Below are positions 17,138 through 27,203 of a stretch of DNA of 64,000 nt, piece after piece. A program made the position numbers and the translations under genes. Source of the stretch: Mycobacterium sp. D16Q13 (GTDB taxonomy: Bacteria; Actinomycetota; Actinomycetes; Mycobacteriales; Mycobacteriaceae); NCBI RefSeq assembly GCF_002013375.1, contig NZ_MAEW01000015.1, positions 1 to 64,000 on the forward strand. Reading direction: 5' to 3'. The notes under the pieces were generated by a model. It did no database searches. It saw only the letters and a list, made by a program, of their open reading frames with translations, and was not told the origin of the DNA. Position 1 is the first letter of the stretch. Every line of letters begins with the position of its first letter.

Positions 17138-20100
17138 CCGCAGACGAGGCCGAAGCGGATACCGGCCCGATACCCGCTCCCGGCACACCTGCCGCGCCTG
17201 CCGCAGCTGATGGGTTCGCCGCCCGATCGCGCGCCTTCGGTCGCCGAGTGCGCGGGGAATTCTCGGTGCCGTTCCGTCGTGAGACCTACGCGGGCACCGA
17301 ACAGCACCGACCCCTGTACGCCCGACTGCTGTATGGACTCTCCATACCCATTGTTGTCTTATGGGTATTACTCGCGTGCGGGCTCAATGCCGCAGGCCCT
17401 CAGTTGGAGAAGGTGATTGAGGGACACGCCCTGTCCTTCTTGCCCGATCAGGCCTCGTCGGTGCAGGCACTGTCCAACATGGGCAAGTATTTTGGCAACG
17501 GCGGTACGAACAACTTCGTCGCGGTGCTCGCCGAGGGCGACCAGCCGTTCGGCGCGGAGATGCACCGCTACTACGCGAACCTGATGGAGAAGTTCAAGGC
17601 CGACAAGAAACACGTCATCACGACGATCGACCTATGGTCCGACCCATCGTTTGCTCCGGCATTCGAAAGCCAGGATCGGAAGGCCTCCTTCAGCTACCTC
17701 AACCTGGGTGGCAACATGGGCACCGCGCTGGCCATGGAATCCACTCAGGCCGTGCGCGACATCGTCAAGGCGTATCCGCCGCCGGACGGCGTCAAGATCT
17801 ACGTGACCGGTCCATCCGCGGTCGTGAACGACGAGCTGCTCGCGATCAACCGATCGATCCTGCCGATCATCTTCGCCTGCGCCATTTGCATCACCATCAT
17901 CATGTCGTTGACTTACCGCTCGCTATTCACGGCCGCGATGCCACTGCTCGTGGTGGCCGTCGCTCTGGTCACGGCCCGGCCGATCGTCGCCCTTCTCGGC
18001 CAGCACGAGATCATCGGCATTTCCATATTCGCGTCAAGCCTGCTCGCCGGAATCGTGCTGGGCGCGGGCACCGACTACGGCATCTTCCTGCTCGGCAGAT
18101 ATCAGGAGGCACGACGAGCCGGGCAGGACCCGACCACGGCGTACTACACCGCACTGAAAAGCGTGCAGCGCATCATCTTCGCCTCGGGGCTGACCGTGGC
18201 GGGCGCGACCGCGTGCATGACGCTGACCAGACTCGCCGCTTTTTCCACCTCCGGTCTGCCCTGCACCATCGGCATCCTCACCGCACTTGCCGCAGCGCTG
18301 ACCCTTGGCCCCGCACTGCTCGCGATCGGATGCAGGCTCGGACTGTACGAACCGCGCGGAGAACGCGCCGTCCGGCGCTGGCGGCGCATCGCCACCCACG
18401 TGGTCCGCTGGCCGGGTCCGGTGCTCGCCGGCAGCCTCGCCGTGCTGGCACTCGCGATTCTTGTGCTGCCGACCTATGTGATCAGTTACAACGAGCGTGC
18501 GGCCCAACCGGCCAACACCGAGGCGAACCTGGGTCTCGATGCCGCGGATCGGCACTTGCCGCCCAATCTGCTGAACCCGAATCTGCTCTTCGTCGAGTCA
18601 GATCACGACATGCGCAACTCCGCCGACCTGATCGCACTCGCGAAGCTGACGAACGCCGTCTACGCCGTGGAAGGCGTCCAGGCGGTGCAAGGCATCACCC
18701 GCCCACTCATCACGCCACTTCCCCAAGGCACCCTGACCTATCAGGGCGGATACATCGGCGAACGGATGTCCCAGATAGCCGAGATGGTGAGCACGCAGCT
18801 CAACGGCATCGCCAGAATCACCGGTCAGATCGATCAGCTGTCCGTGGGGGTCAAGGTGGTGCTCAAAGACCTTGAGGTAACCCAGCGCGCGGTCGAGCTG
18901 CCCGGCGGCACCGGCGCAGCCACCCGGCAACGTCTCATTGAGCTGTTGAAGGTGGCGAAGGGGATCCATAACGAAATGCAGCCGCTCGTCGCGGATGGCA
19001 TCGACGCGGCGGGCGAGCTCGTCGACATGGTTCCCGACTGCAAGCAGCTCCTCCCCTGCAACGCCGCGCTCACCGGTCTGGCCGTTCTCGACGGACTCAA
19101 TCAGACGGGGGGACGCAAGTTCGAGGACATCGTGGACGCGTCCCGCGTCGCCTCGGAATCATTGCCCAACTTGGTGGCCCAGGTCCGGCTGCTGGACCGT
19201 TTTCTCGCCGACTCGCAACGCACACTGACGCCGATCCGCGGCATGGCGGACTCGCTGCTGGTGCAGATGAACGAAGTCACCCAGTTCCTGCGAGAGATCG
19301 CCGACACCTATATGAAGGGAGACCCGAGCGGGTACTTCTTCCTTCCGAGCCAGGCCTTCGAATCCCCGTTGTTCCAATCCGCGCTCTCCGTCTTCTTCTC
19401 TCCGGACGGCAAGATCACCCGCATGCTCGTCATGGGTGACGTGAATTCGTTCAGCCGCGAGAGCATGGACTACAGCGCAAAGATCGTCCCCGCGGCCAAG
19501 GCGGCGCTCAAGGGCACGTCACTCGGCGGGAGCACGGTGAGCATCGGAGGAGCCGGCGGCACGCTGCTCAACATCGCGGCCTTCGCGAAGGAGGATTTCC
19601 TCACCAGTGCGGTCGCGGCGTTCGCCTTCGTGTTCTGCGTCGTGCTGCTGTTGTTGCGCAGCTTCGTCGCCGCGGTCGCCGTCGTGGGCACCGTGGGACT
19701 GTCCTTTCTTTCCGCGTGGGGGCTCAGTGTCGCCATCTGGCAGTACGGCATCGGTCTGCCTTTGCACTGGGCCGTCGCACCGTGTTCCTTCATCTTCCTT
19801 GTCGCGGTCGGCGCCGATTACAACTTGTTGCTCGTGGCCCGGTTCAAGGAAGAGCTCCGCGCCGGGATAAAAACCGGGATCATCCGCGCCATGGTGGGGA
19901 CGGGCAGCGTGGTCACGACCGCGGGCCTGATCTTCGGCTTCACGATGTTCGCGTTGATCGCGGGCTACTCGAGCACGCTCGCGCAGATCGGCACGACCGT
20001 CGGCGTCGGACTCTTGCTCGACACGCTCATCGTCCGCTCGCTCGTCATCCCCTCCATCGCGACGCTCCTGGGCCGGTGGTTCTGGTGGCCGATGCGCGTG

Positions 20101-20169
20101 CCGTGCCGCGCGCTGCGGGAGTCGGATCCGGCATTGGTCGGCTCAACGTCCGGCGGACACCGGGCCTAG
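17134..20169 (+). CDS. MmpL-family RND lipid transporter
   Basis: 1011 residues with the standard MmpL plan: a cytosolic start, first membrane helix at about 70-90, a large periplasmic domain, a helix bundle, a second periplasmic domain and a second bundle. Proton-relay motifs are visible in both halves, GAGTDYGIFLLGRYQEAR in the first bundle and GADYNLLLVARFKEE in the second. The coding sequence is intact. Pairing with mmpS and standing divergent from a PKS-thioesterase operon point to export of the PKS-derived lipid, as with MmpL7, MmpL8 and MmpL10 in other lipid loci. Which of the many MmpL groups it belongs to cannot be decided by eye. Confidence 0.9.
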   Translation: MTADEAEADTGPIPAPGTPAAPAAADGFAARSRAFGRRVRGEFSVPFRRETYAGTEQHRPLYARLLYGLSIPIVVLWVLLACGLNAAGPQLEKVIEGHALSFLPDQASSVQALSNMGKYFGNGGTNNFVAVLAEGDQPFGAEMHRYYANLMEKFKADKKHVITTIDLWSDPSFAPAFESQDRKASFSYLNLGGNMGTALAMESTQAVRDIVKAYPPPDGVKIYVTGPSAVVNDELLAINRSILPIIFACAICITIIMSLTYRSLFTAAMPLLVVAVALVTARPIVALLGQHEIIGISIFASSLLAGIVLGAGTDYGIFLLGRYQEARRAGQDPTTAYYTALKSVQRIIFASGLTVAGATACMTLTRLAAFSTSGLPCTIGILTALAAALTLGPALLAIGCRLGLYEPRGERAVRRWRRIATHVVRWPGPVLAGSLAVLALAILVLPTYVISYNERAAQPANTEANLGLDAADRHLPPNLLNPNLLFVESDHDMRNSADLIALAKLTNAVYAVEGVQAVQGITRPLITPLPQGTLTYQGGYIGERMSQIAEMVSTQLNGIARITGQIDQLSVGVKVVLKDLEVTQRAVELPGGTGAATRQRLIELLKVAKGIHNEMQPLVADGIDAAGELVDMVPDCKQLLPCNAALTGLAVLDGLNQTGGRKFEDIVDASRVASESLPNLVAQVRLLDRFLADSQRTLTPIRGMADSLLVQMNEVTQFLREIADTYMKGDPSGYFFLPSQAFESPLFQSALSVFFSPDGKITRMLVMGDVNSFSRESMDYSAKIVPAAKAALKGTSLGGSTVSIGGAGGTLLNIAAFAKEDFLTSAVAAFAFVFCVVLLLLRSFVAAVAVVGTVGLSFLSAWGLSVAIWQYGIGLPLHWAVAPCSFIFLVAVGADYNLLLVARFKEELRAGIKTGIIRAMVGTGSVVTTAGLIFGFTMFALIAGYSSTLAQIGTTVGVGLLLDTLIVRSLVIPSIATLLGRWFWWPMRVPCRALRESDPALVGSTSGGHRA

Positions 20170-20214
20170 ACGTGGATGCGGGGAATGTGTTGGCCACCAG
20201 AAGCGGAGACCGGT

Positions 20215-21111
20215 GTGAGTAGTCGTCGTCTTGATCGTCGGGCGAGTTTTACGGCGCAATCCTGCGCGGCCCAACGCGCGGCGGAAACGTTGCAGCCGCC
20301 ACGGCGGCGCCTGCTCGACGATCCGTACTCACGGCATTTCATCCGCAGCCCCCTGCTACGGGCCTGTTTGATCCATCCATTGGTGGCGCGCGGCTTTATC
20401 GGAGTACTGAAATCCGTGTTCGGCGCCGCGGGTCACTTCTTCCTGGTCTTACGGGTGCGCTACACCGATGATGTCCTCGATGCCGCCATCAACGACGGTG
20501 TCGATCAGGTTGTGCTGCTGGGCGCCGGATTCGACACCACCACGTTGCGGCGGGCGGCACACGGTTCGGTCAGGATCTTCGAAGTCGACGCGCCCACCAC
20601 CCAAGCGGACAAACGCGCCGTCATGGAACAGCTCCGTTCACCCGATGACAACGATCAGATCGTTTGGGTGCCCTGCGATTTCGAACACGACGTATTGCGC
20701 GAAAGACTCCTCGCCCACGGATTCGATCCCACCCGGCCGAGCCTGTTCATCTGGCTCGGTGTGACTGCCTACCTCACCCAGGACGCACTGGACGCGACAC
20801 TTGCCGACCTCGCGACGGTCTGCGCGCCCGGGAGCCTGCTGGTTTTCGACTACCTCGACACCAGTGTCGTCACCGGTGGAGACAGCAAGTCTGTACGCGC
20901 CCGACTGTGGACCGAGGCGGCCGCACGTTTTGGCGAGCCATACCTGACGGGCCTCACCGCGGGTGACGCCGACGCACTGCTGGCCTCGCATGGGTTCCAG
21001 TGCCAAAAGCACCTGACCACACGCGAACTACTGCAGCGGTACGCACCGACCTATGCCAGCCGATCGCCCGCCGATGGCCGGGCAGCTATCACCACGGCAC
21101 AGCGCGCCTAA
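20215..21111 (+). CDS. SAM-dependent methyltransferase (TIGR00027/LCM-like)
   Basis: 298 residues. The glycine-rich SAM site reads VVLLGAGFDTTTLRR, the hallmark of the TIGR00027 methyltransferases, which are abundant in mycobacteria and related to leucine carboxyl methyltransferase; an acidic residue follows at the next strand (IFEVDAPTTQ). Start GTG at 20215 follows GGAGA. It lies 45 bases after mmpL in the same direction and probably belongs to the same transcript, so an O-methylation of the locus's lipid, perhaps of a carboxyl group, is a reasonable guess. Members of this family mostly lack known substrates. Confidence 0.82.
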   Translation: MSSRRLDRRASFTAQSCAAQRAAETLQPPRRRLLDDPYSRHFIRSPLLRACLIHPLVARGFIGVLKSVFGAAGHFFLVLRVRYTDDVLDAAINDGVDQVVLLGAGFDTTTLRRAAHGSVRIFEVDAPTTQADKRAVMEQLRSPDDNDQIVWVPCDFEHDVLRERLLAHGFDPTRPSLFIWLGVTAYLTQDALDATLADLATVCAPGSLLVFDYLDTSVVTGGDSKSVRARLWTEAAARFGEPYLTGLTAGDADALLASHGFQCQKHLTTRELLQRYAPTYASRSPADGRAAITTAQRA

Positions 21112-21183
21112 CTCGGGCAATCGTGATACCCCGCCACGCGTCGCAGACGCAAAGCGGTGACCGCCACAACGGCGTTCACCAGC

Positions 21184-21189
21184 TATAAT
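21184..21189 (+). promoter_or_regulatory. Perfect -10 TATAAT upstream of rbpA
   Basis: TATAAT at 21184-21189, about 120 bases before the rbpA start, predicts a leader of that length; the only perfect -10 hexamer noticed in an intergenic region here. No good -35 is visible at 16-18 bases upstream. The region 21112-21313 otherwise shows no clear structure. Confidence 0.5.
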
Positions 21190-21313
21190 GAGGGCCACAA
21201 CCTGCGCGAACAGGGAACTAACGGCGCGGGTACGGCGTTGAGGTAGACAGCCACCAGCAATTCGAGCGCGGGATCCGATCCGCAGAGACCCGCAGTGAAG
21301 AGGAGATGTACAC

Positions 21314-21649
21314 ATGGCAGATCGTGTTCTACGGGGCAGCCGACTCGGCGCCGTCAGCTACGAAACCGATCGTGACCACGACCTGGCGCCCCGCCGCATG
21401 GCTCGCTACCGCACCGACAACGGTGAAGAGTTCGACGTTCCCTTCGCCCACGATGCCGAGATCCCTGCCAACTGGGCGTGCCGCAATGGCCTGGAAGGCA
21501 CCCTCCTCGACGGCGATGTGCCCGAGCCCAAGAAGGTCAAGCCCCCCCGTACGCACTGGGACATGCTCCTGGAGCGCCGCAGCGTTGAGGAACTCGACGA
21601 GCTGCTCAAGGAGCGTCTGGAACTGATCAAGGGCCGTCGCAGGGGCTAG
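21314..21649 (+). CDS. rbpA: RbpA, RNA polymerase-binding protein
   Basis: 111 residues, the normal RbpA length. RbpA binds RNA polymerase and group I/II sigma factors and helps form the open complex. The start MADRVLRGSRLGAVSYETD and the core with ARYRTDNGEEFDVPF, an acidic/basic linker (EPKKVKPPRTHWDMLLER) and the sigma-interacting helix (SVEELDELLKERLELI) are nearly invariant among mycobacteria. ATG follows AGGAG at 8 bases. Neighbouring ppm1 downstream matches the M. tuberculosis Rv2050-Rv2051c order. Confidence 0.96.
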   Translation: MADRVLRGSRLGAVSYETDRDHDLAPRRMARYRTDNGEEFDVPFAHDAEIPANWACRNGLEGTLLDGDVPEPKKVKPPRTHWDMLLERRSVEELDELLKERLELIKGRRRG

Positions 21650-21672
21650 GGCGCGGCAGCGTAACTCGCCTG

Positions 21673-22434
21673 ATGAGTGCCTCCGGCAGATCCGTCGCGG
21701 GTTCGGCAGTTCTCATCACCGGTGCCGGCAGCGGCATGGGGAAGGCAACTGCCCGGGTTTTCGCCGAGGACGGCGCGTTTGTGGCGGTCACCGATCTTCG
21801 GTTGGAGGACGCACAGGCGGTCGCCGCTGAGATCGGCGATTCCGCCGCCCCTTGGGCACTGGATGTCACCGATGATACCCAGATCACCGAGGTGGTGACG
21901 GCCGTCGCCGAGCGATTCGGCCGGCTGGACATTGTGGTGAATAACGCCGGTTTCGCGGCATTCAGGTCCCTCGATGACCCCGATTACGGCGAGACCTGGG
22001 CGCGCTCACTGGCCGTTCATCTGACCGCACCCCAACGGATTGTCCGTGCGGCGCTTCCGTTCCTGCGTAACTCCCCTGCCCCGCGCGTGGTGAACATCGC
22101 CTCCACGGAGGCTCTCGGCGCCACCCCGTACGACAGCCCATATGTCGCGGCCAAGTCCGGCCTGGCTGGTCTGACCAGGAGTTTGGCCGTCGACCTTGGA
22201 CGCGACGGCATCACGGTGAACTGCATCTGCCCAGGGCCGATCGATACCGCGATGACGGCAGCGATCTCCTCCGAAGACAAAGACACCTATGCCCGCCGGC
22301 GCACCGCGCTACGGCGCTACGGTCGCGCCGAGGAAGTGGCACACATGACCTTGAGCCTGTGCCTGCCGGCCGCGTCCTATCTCACCGGCACGGTCATTCC
22401 CGTCGACGGCGGCCTGATGGCCCGCAACGCGTGA
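21673..22434 (+). CDS. Short-chain dehydrogenase/reductase
   Basis: 253 residues of the classical SDR family: cofactor loop TGAGSGMG, NNAG motif, Ser in NIAST, catalytic YVAAK and a C-terminal VDGG end like FabG-type enzymes. An aspartate after the second strand (VTDLRLED) favours NAD(H). The substrate is not inferable. It lies 23 bases after rbpA in the same direction and converges on ppm1 with 12 bases between the stops. No strong ribosome site precedes the ATG. Confidence 0.82.
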   Translation: MSASGRSVAGSAVLITGAGSGMGKATARVFAEDGAFVAVTDLRLEDAQAVAAEIGDSAAPWALDVTDDTQITEVVTAVAERFGRLDIVVNNAGFAAFRSLDDPDYGETWARSLAVHLTAPQRIVRAALPFLRNSPAPRVVNIASTEALGATPYDSPYVAAKSGLAGLTRSLAVDLGRDGITVNCICPGPIDTAMTAAISSEDKDTYARRRTALRRYGRAEEVAHMTLSLCLPAASYLTGTVIPVDGGLMARNA

Positions 22435-22446
22435 AGGCTGAGTACC

Positions 22447-23208
22447 TCAGCGATTGATGCCGCGCGCCCGATCGAGGCGACTGCTGATACCCCATTTGGT
22501 GACCTTGACCAGGGCCTCGTTGATGATCGATCCGCTCATCTTGGATTCACCGATGGCGCGTTCGGTGAAGGTGATCGGCACCTCGGCAACCTCGAAACCG
22601 TGCGCGATGGTGCGCAGAGTGAGGTCGATCTGGAAGCAGTAGCCGTGCGATTCAACGGCCGCCAGATCCAGCTTTTCGAGCACCTCACGCCGGTACGCGC
22701 GGTATCCCGCAGTGATGTCGTGGGGCTTGACGCCCAGCACCAGCCGCGCATAGACGTTCGCGCTGCGGGATAGCACCAACCGCCGCCAGGGCCAGTTGAC
22801 GACGGTGCCCCCGGGGACGTAGCGAGAACCGATCGCCAGATCGGCTCCGGCGTCGACGGCATCGAGCAGCCGCGACAGCTGTTCAGGAGCGTGACTGCCG
22901 TCGGCGTCCATCTCCACCAGCACCGAATACTGACGGGCCAGGCCCCAACCGAAGCCGGCAATGTAGGCGGCTCCCAGGCCACCCTTTTCCTTGCGATGCA
23001 TGACGTGCACGCGATCCGGGTCGGCAAGCGCGGCCTCGTCAGCAAGTTCACCGGTGCCGTCAGGGCTGCCGTCATCGACGATCAGCACATGGACATCGGG
23101 TTGCGCCTTGTGCAGCCGACCAAGGATCAGCGGGAGATTCTCCCGCTCGTTGTACGTCGGAATGATCACCAGGGTCCGGGCGCTCGGACGTTCGGTCACG
23201 GGATCCAC
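22447..23208 (-). CDS. ppm1: Ppm1, polyprenol monophosphomannose synthase
   Basis: 253 residues of a GT2 glycosyltransferase that moves mannose from GDP-mannose to polyprenyl phosphate, giving the donor for lipomannan, lipoarabinomannan and protein mannosylation. Motifs are [21 protein letters not shown], the metal site EMDADGSH and QIDLTLRT. There is no membrane domain, so this is the catalytic part alone; in M. tuberculosis it is fused to the acyltransferase domain that here is the separate upstream gene lnt. GTG at 23208 comes five bases after the lnt stop. Confidence 0.93.
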   Translation of the reverse strand: MDPVTERPSARTLVIIPTYNERENLPLILGRLHKAQPDVHVLIVDDGSPDGTGELADEAALADPDRVHVMHRKEKGGLGAAYIAGFGWGLARQYSVLVEMDADGSHAPEQLSRLLDAVDAGADLAIGSRYVPGGTVVNWPWRRLVLSRSANVYARLVLGVKPHDITAGYRAYRREVLEKLDLAAVESHGYCFQIDLTLRTIAHGFEVAEVPITFTERAIGESKMSGSIINEALVKVTKWGISSRLDRARGINR

Positions 23209-23213
23209 TCCGG

Positions 23214-25019
23214 TCAGGTCTCCTTAATCGGTGAGGCCGGCTCTACCTCACGTTCCGGCCTCTTCAGCCCTCCATTGTGCAGTATCGCCAGGCCAGCCGA
23301 GGCCAGGACGGCAAGTCCAGCGATCACAGCAAGTGCCCATTCGATCCAGGGACCCCATTGTGTGGCGGGTGTCAGGTCGTCGTGCAGTCGCACTTGCATG
23401 TCGATGTACGCCGGTTCGAAAAACTTGGTGCGGCCCGCGTCGACACCATCGGGAGAGATAAATGCGCTGATCCCGGTGGTGCCGACGACGATGACCTCCC
23501 GGTCGTGCTCGACCGCCCGAACCTTGGAGATGGCCAGCTGCTGTTCACTCATCGCACTGCCGAACAGGGCGTTGTTGCTCGGCACCGCCAGAATTTGGGC
23601 ACCGTTGAGGGTGGACAGCCGCGCTGCCCTGTCGAACAGGACCTCCCAGCACGTCGTCACACCGATCTTCACTCCACCGGCGGTGACGACACCGTTGCCG
23701 TCTCCCGGCACGAAGTACCCGGCGCGGTCGGCGTACTCCGAGAAGTGCGCGAAGAAACTCCGCCACGGCAGATACTCTCCGAACGGCTGCACGATCTGCT
23801 TGTCATGACGTTCCCCCGGGCCGGTGTTCGGATCCCACACGATGATCGAATTGATCGATTTGGGCTGTTCGGGGGTGGAATCGGGGTACCGCAGCACGCC
23901 GCCGACCAGGATGGGCACACCGATGGCCTGTGATGCCTCGGTGATGGCCTCGGCCGCGTCGGCGTTGCGGATCGGATCGATATCCGAGGAGTTCTCCGGC
24001 CACACGACGAACTGAGGTGCCGGAGCCTTGCCCGCCTTCACGTCCTGGGCCAGCAGGAGGGTTTCCTTGACGTGGTAGTCGAGCACAGCGCGGCGTTGAG
24101 CGTTGAAATCGAGCCCCAAACGCGGAACGTTCCCCTGCACCGCGGCGACGGTGACGGTCCGACCATCCGTGGCGCCGTGGCTCGCGTGCCGAACCTGCTG
24201 CCAGCTCACCGCCATGGCGAACAGCACAAGACACACGCAGGCTCCGGGCAGCAGCACCGAGGGCATCGGCCGGGCGCCGTCCGGACCCAAGGATGGGCTT
24301 CGCCACCAGCGGTACATCTCGATACCGAGTGCGGTCACCGCGAAGGCCCCCAGGGCAACCATGAAGGACACCAACGGCGCTCCCCCGTATCGCGCCAGGC
24401 TCAGCATTGGACCGTCGCCCTGCCCGAAAGCGATACGGCCCCAAGGGAACCCGCCAAACGGAACGCTCGCTTTACCCCATTCGGCAGCGGACCACGCGGC
24501 GGCGAACCACAGCGGCCAACCCGGCAGGTTCCGCACGGCGACCGCCAAGACACCGAATAGGGCCACCCAGGTCGCACAGAGCAAGGACAGCGCCAGCCAC
24601 GGGACGGCGCCGACCAGCTGGCCTGTCCAGGGCAGCAGCGGGATGTAAAACGCGAGACCGAACAGCAGGCCGTACCCGAGCCCGCCGCGCAACCTGGTCT
24701 TCGGCGACCACAACACCAATCCCAGGATCGACAGTGCCGGGAACGCGGCCCACCAGTAACCCCACGGCGGGAAGCTCGCACACAATGCGAGGCCCCCGAT
24801 CAACGCCGCGCCCTGACGGGTCGCCGCGCGCAGCCAGGCCGTGCCGAACGCGACAGCGCGTGCACGCACCGCACCGGCGAAGGCCGCACCGCGTGAGGGA
24901 CCGGCGTTGCCCGGAGCCTGCGGCTCCTCGTCTACCGGAACGTTGGCCTCCACACCGCGATCCGCGATGTCCTCGCCAACAGTCTCGTCAACGGATTCGC
25001 CGACAGCTTCTTCAGCCAT
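23214..25019 (-). CDS. lnt: Lnt, apolipoprotein N-acyltransferase
   Basis: 601 residues. It adds the third acyl chain to the N-terminal Cys of lipoproteins at the outer face of the plasma membrane. An acidic, probably disordered stretch (about residues 1-45) precedes several membrane helices, then the nitrilase-like domain with Glu in VVWPENSS and the nucleophile Cys in TTCWEVLF; the middle Lys could not be pinned by eye. A last membrane helix sits near the C-terminus. Its start overlaps the amidohydrolase stop, and ppm1 follows at once, so the Lnt-Ppm1 partnership known from the fused M. tuberculosis protein is kept as a gene pair. Confidence 0.92.
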   Translation of the reverse strand: MAEEAVGESVDETVGEDIADRGVEANVPVDEEPQAPGNAGPSRGAAFAGAVRARAVAFGTAWLRAATRQGAALIGGLALCASFPPWGYWWAAFPALSILGLVLWSPKTRLRGGLGYGLLFGLAFYIPLLPWTGQLVGAVPWLALSLLCATWVALFGVLAVAVRNLPGWPLWFAAAWSAAEWGKASVPFGGFPWGRIAFGQGDGPMLSLARYGGAPLVSFMVALGAFAVTALGIEMYRWWRSPSLGPDGARPMPSVLLPGACVCLVLFAMAVSWQQVRHASHGATDGRTVTVAAVQGNVPRLGLDFNAQRRAVLDYHVKETLLLAQDVKAGKAPAPQFVVWPENSSDIDPIRNADAAEAITEASQAIGVPILVGGVLRYPDSTPEQPKSINSIIVWDPNTGPGERHDKQIVQPFGEYLPWRSFFAHFSEYADRAGYFVPGDGNGVVTAGGVKIGVTTCWEVLFDRAARLSTLNGAQILAVPSNNALFGSAMSEQQLAISKVRAVEHDREVIVVGTTGISAFISPDGVDAGRTKFFEPAYIDMQVRLHDDLTPATQWGPWIEWALAVIAGLAVLASAGLAILHNGGLKRPEREVEPASPIKET

Positions 25020-26610
25020 GGATCACCGTGCCGCGGTGCACGGTCCGGAGGCATGTGGGGAGCACAGCAGCGGCGTCCGATAAGTCCGGCAGGGCCGGGA
25101 CCCGCGAGCGCGGGTCCGTGGACCACCGCTGCACTCCCGGTTGGCTGGTGTTGATGGTCAAGTCCCCTGTCTCCCAAACCGCATAGCTGGCAAGCGCTCC
25201 CGGCGTCAACGTGCCGGTCGCGCCGTCATGAACGCCCTGCGCACGCCAGCCGCCCCGGGTCGCGGCACCGAATGCCGCGCGGACCGAAACGGAACTGCTT
25301 GCGGTGCGGTGATGTGCCGCTGCCCGCACCGTCACCCACGGATCCATGGGCGCGACAGGGGCATCAGAACCGAACGCGAGAGGCACGCCTTGGGATGCTA
25401 ACAGCGCCAGCGGGTTTAGCTGAGCACCTCGGTCCGGGCCGAGTCGTTCCGCATACATGCCATCTGGGCCACCCCAGAGAGCATCAAATGCCGGTTGCAC
25501 GCTGGCAATCACCCCGAGGCGACCGAGTTGCTCGGCCTGTGCCGCGGAGACCATTTCGAGGTGCTCAAGACGATGTCCACACCGAGCCACCGCCGGCACG
25601 CCATAACGGTCGGCGACACGGCCCAGCGCGTCGATCACCTGAGTGACGGCGGCGTCGCCGATCACGTGGAACCCTGCGGCGATGCCGGCCTGCGTGCACG
25701 AGTCCAGATGCGTCTCAACCGTTTCAGCGTCCAGATGCATCGTGCCGCAGGTGTGCGGCGCATCGTGATACGGCTCCTGCAGCCAGGCGGTATGCGATCC
25801 CAGCGCGCCGTCGACGAAGAGGTCACCGGCCAGACCGGCAGCCCCCGTTGAGGCGATGAGCTCGCGCGCGTGATCGGGGTCGCGGGCTGGCTCACCCCAG
25901 TATCCGGTGACCTGCACGCCATGCTCGGTGGCCAACAGCTCCCGGAAATCATCCAGCCCACCGATCTCGGGCCCGCCGCATTCGTGCACCGACACCAGGC
26001 CCAGCGATGCCGCGCTGTCGAGGGCCGCGCGCCGTGCCCGCGCCCGCCCGTTGACGGAGAGCGCACCGCGGGCGTGTGCCCGCAATAGGTGGTGAGCCGC
26101 CCCGGCCAGCGGACGCTCGGGGTGAAATCCCGTGGCATCGGCAAGTCCCGGTACCTGCCGGCGCAGCGCCGTCGACGCCGCGGCCGAGTGCACATCAATA
26201 CGGGTGAGGTAGACGGCCCGGCCGGGTGCTGTCGCGTCCAGTTCGGCGGTGCTCAGCGGTTCCCGATCCGGCCATCGCGATTCGTCCCAGCCGTGTCCCC
26301 AGATCACCTCATCGGCATGCTCACCGGCGTACGCGGCCAGTCGGGCCAGGCATTGCTCGCGTGAGGTCATGTCGGACAGGTCGAGCCCGATGATGGACAG
26401 CCCCAGAGCGGTGAGGTGAACGTGGGCGTCGACGAACGCGGGCGCGACGAAGGCACCCTCCAGGTCGACGATGTCGGCGCCGGGGAACTCTGCGCGACCA
26501 AGGTCGTCCTCGCCGATCCAGCTGATGATATCGCCGGTCACGGCCATGGCGGTCGCCGCCGGATGCGACGGGCTATGCACGCGCGCGTTGACGAGCAGTT
26601 GAGTCTGCAC
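25012..26610 (-). CDS. Amidohydrolase family protein (YtcJ-like)
   Basis: 532 residues of the amidohydrolase-3 group. The N-terminal metal motif is FVDAHVHL, further His sites occur in FHVIGDAA and CGHRLEHLE, and the late Asp site is [13 protein letters not shown]; the three metal-site regions are intact. The C-terminus returns to the small beta-sandwich seen in the first 50 residues. Enzymes of this group hydrolyse C-N bonds of varied substrates and this one has no inferable substrate. It starts with GTG. The 3' end overlaps lnt by eight bases, placing it in the cobN-to-ppm1 run. Confidence 0.82.
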   Translation of the reverse strand: MQTQLLVNARVHSPSHPAATAMAVTGDIISWIGEDDLGRAEFPGADIVDLEGAFVAPAFVDAHVHLTALGLSIIGLDLSDMTSREQCLARLAAYAGEHADEVIWGHGWDESRWPDREPLSTAELDATAPGRAVYLTRIDVHSAAASTALRRQVPGLADATGFHPERPLAGAAHHLLRAHARGALSVNGRARARRAALDSAASLGLVSVHECGGPEIGGLDDFRELLATEHGVQVTGYWGEPARDPDHARELIASTGAAGLAGDLFVDGALGSHTAWLQEPYHDAPHTCGTMHLDAETVETHLDSCTQAGIAAGFHVIGDAAVTQVIDALGRVADRYGVPAVARCGHRLEHLEMVSAAQAEQLGRLGVIASVQPAFDALWGGPDGMYAERLGPDRGAQLNPLALLASQGVPLAFGSDAPVAPMDPWVTVRAAAHHRTASSSVSVRAAFGAATRGGWRAQGVHDGATGTLTPGALASYAVWETGDLTINTSQPGVQRWSTDPRSRVPALPDLSDAAAVLPTCLRTVHRGTVIHG

Positions 26611-26639
26611 TCGGTAATTCTGCCGGGTTCGAGGGACGT

Positions 26640-27152
26640 CTACGCAGGCAGGTCGTGGCCGGGACGGTACCTGGAGGTCTGCTCGCCTGAATCTTCCGCC
26701 ACGTCGACGACCTCACCATCGATGTAGTCGACGGTGCTCGGCCGCGTTCGGCTGGCCTGAAACGCGCCGTATCCGGCGGGAATGACGGTGATGAGGGGCG
26801 CGCGCCGGCTCAGCTGCCGTGCCGCGACGAGGGTCAGCACCGGCCGCAGGACGGCACGGGTCGGGGGCAACAGCATGAGCAGCCCAATAGCCGAGGACAC
26901 CAGCCCCGGGATCACCACCGCGACAGTTCCGAGCGCGATGAGCGCACCGTCCGCGACGGCGCCCCCGGGGGATCGCACTCCCCGCCGCAGCTGATCCACG
27001 GCGCGCCGGGCCTGCGAGCCCGCGAGTATCAGACCAACGACAAAGGCCGCGGCGACGGCGATGATGGTCCAGCCGATGCCCACCGCCGAGGTCAACGCCA
27101 CCAGGGCGGACACCTCGACGATCACATACAGGAGAAACAGGCCTGGCCACAT
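26640..27152 (-). CDS. fxsA: FxsA-family membrane protein
   Basis: About 170 residues from ATG at 27152; a GTG 15 bases upstream is an alternative. The FxsA pattern is clear: MWPGLFLLYVIVEVSALV, a second hydrophobic stretch (IIAVAAAFVVGLILAG), a basic QARRAVDQLRRG segment, then GALIALGTVAVVIPGLVS and LLMLLPPTRAVLRP. The C-terminal tail is polar and acidic. FxsA in E. coli relieves phage T7 exclusion by the F plasmid; its role in mycobacteria is unknown. It corresponds to Rv2053c in position. Confidence 0.88.
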   Translation of the reverse strand: MWPGLFLLYVIVEVSALVALTSAVGIGWTIIAVAAAFVVGLILAGSQARRAVDQLRRGVRSPGGAVADGALIALGTVAVVIPGLVSSAIGLLMLLPPTRAVLRPVLTLVAARQLSRRAPLITVIPAGYGAFQASRTRPSTVDYIDGEVVDVAEDSGEQTSRYRPGHDLPA

Positions 27153-27203
27153 ACCCGGACAACGCACCGGCCCGTCGCCGGGTTCCCGGTTCGGCGTTCC
27201 GGG

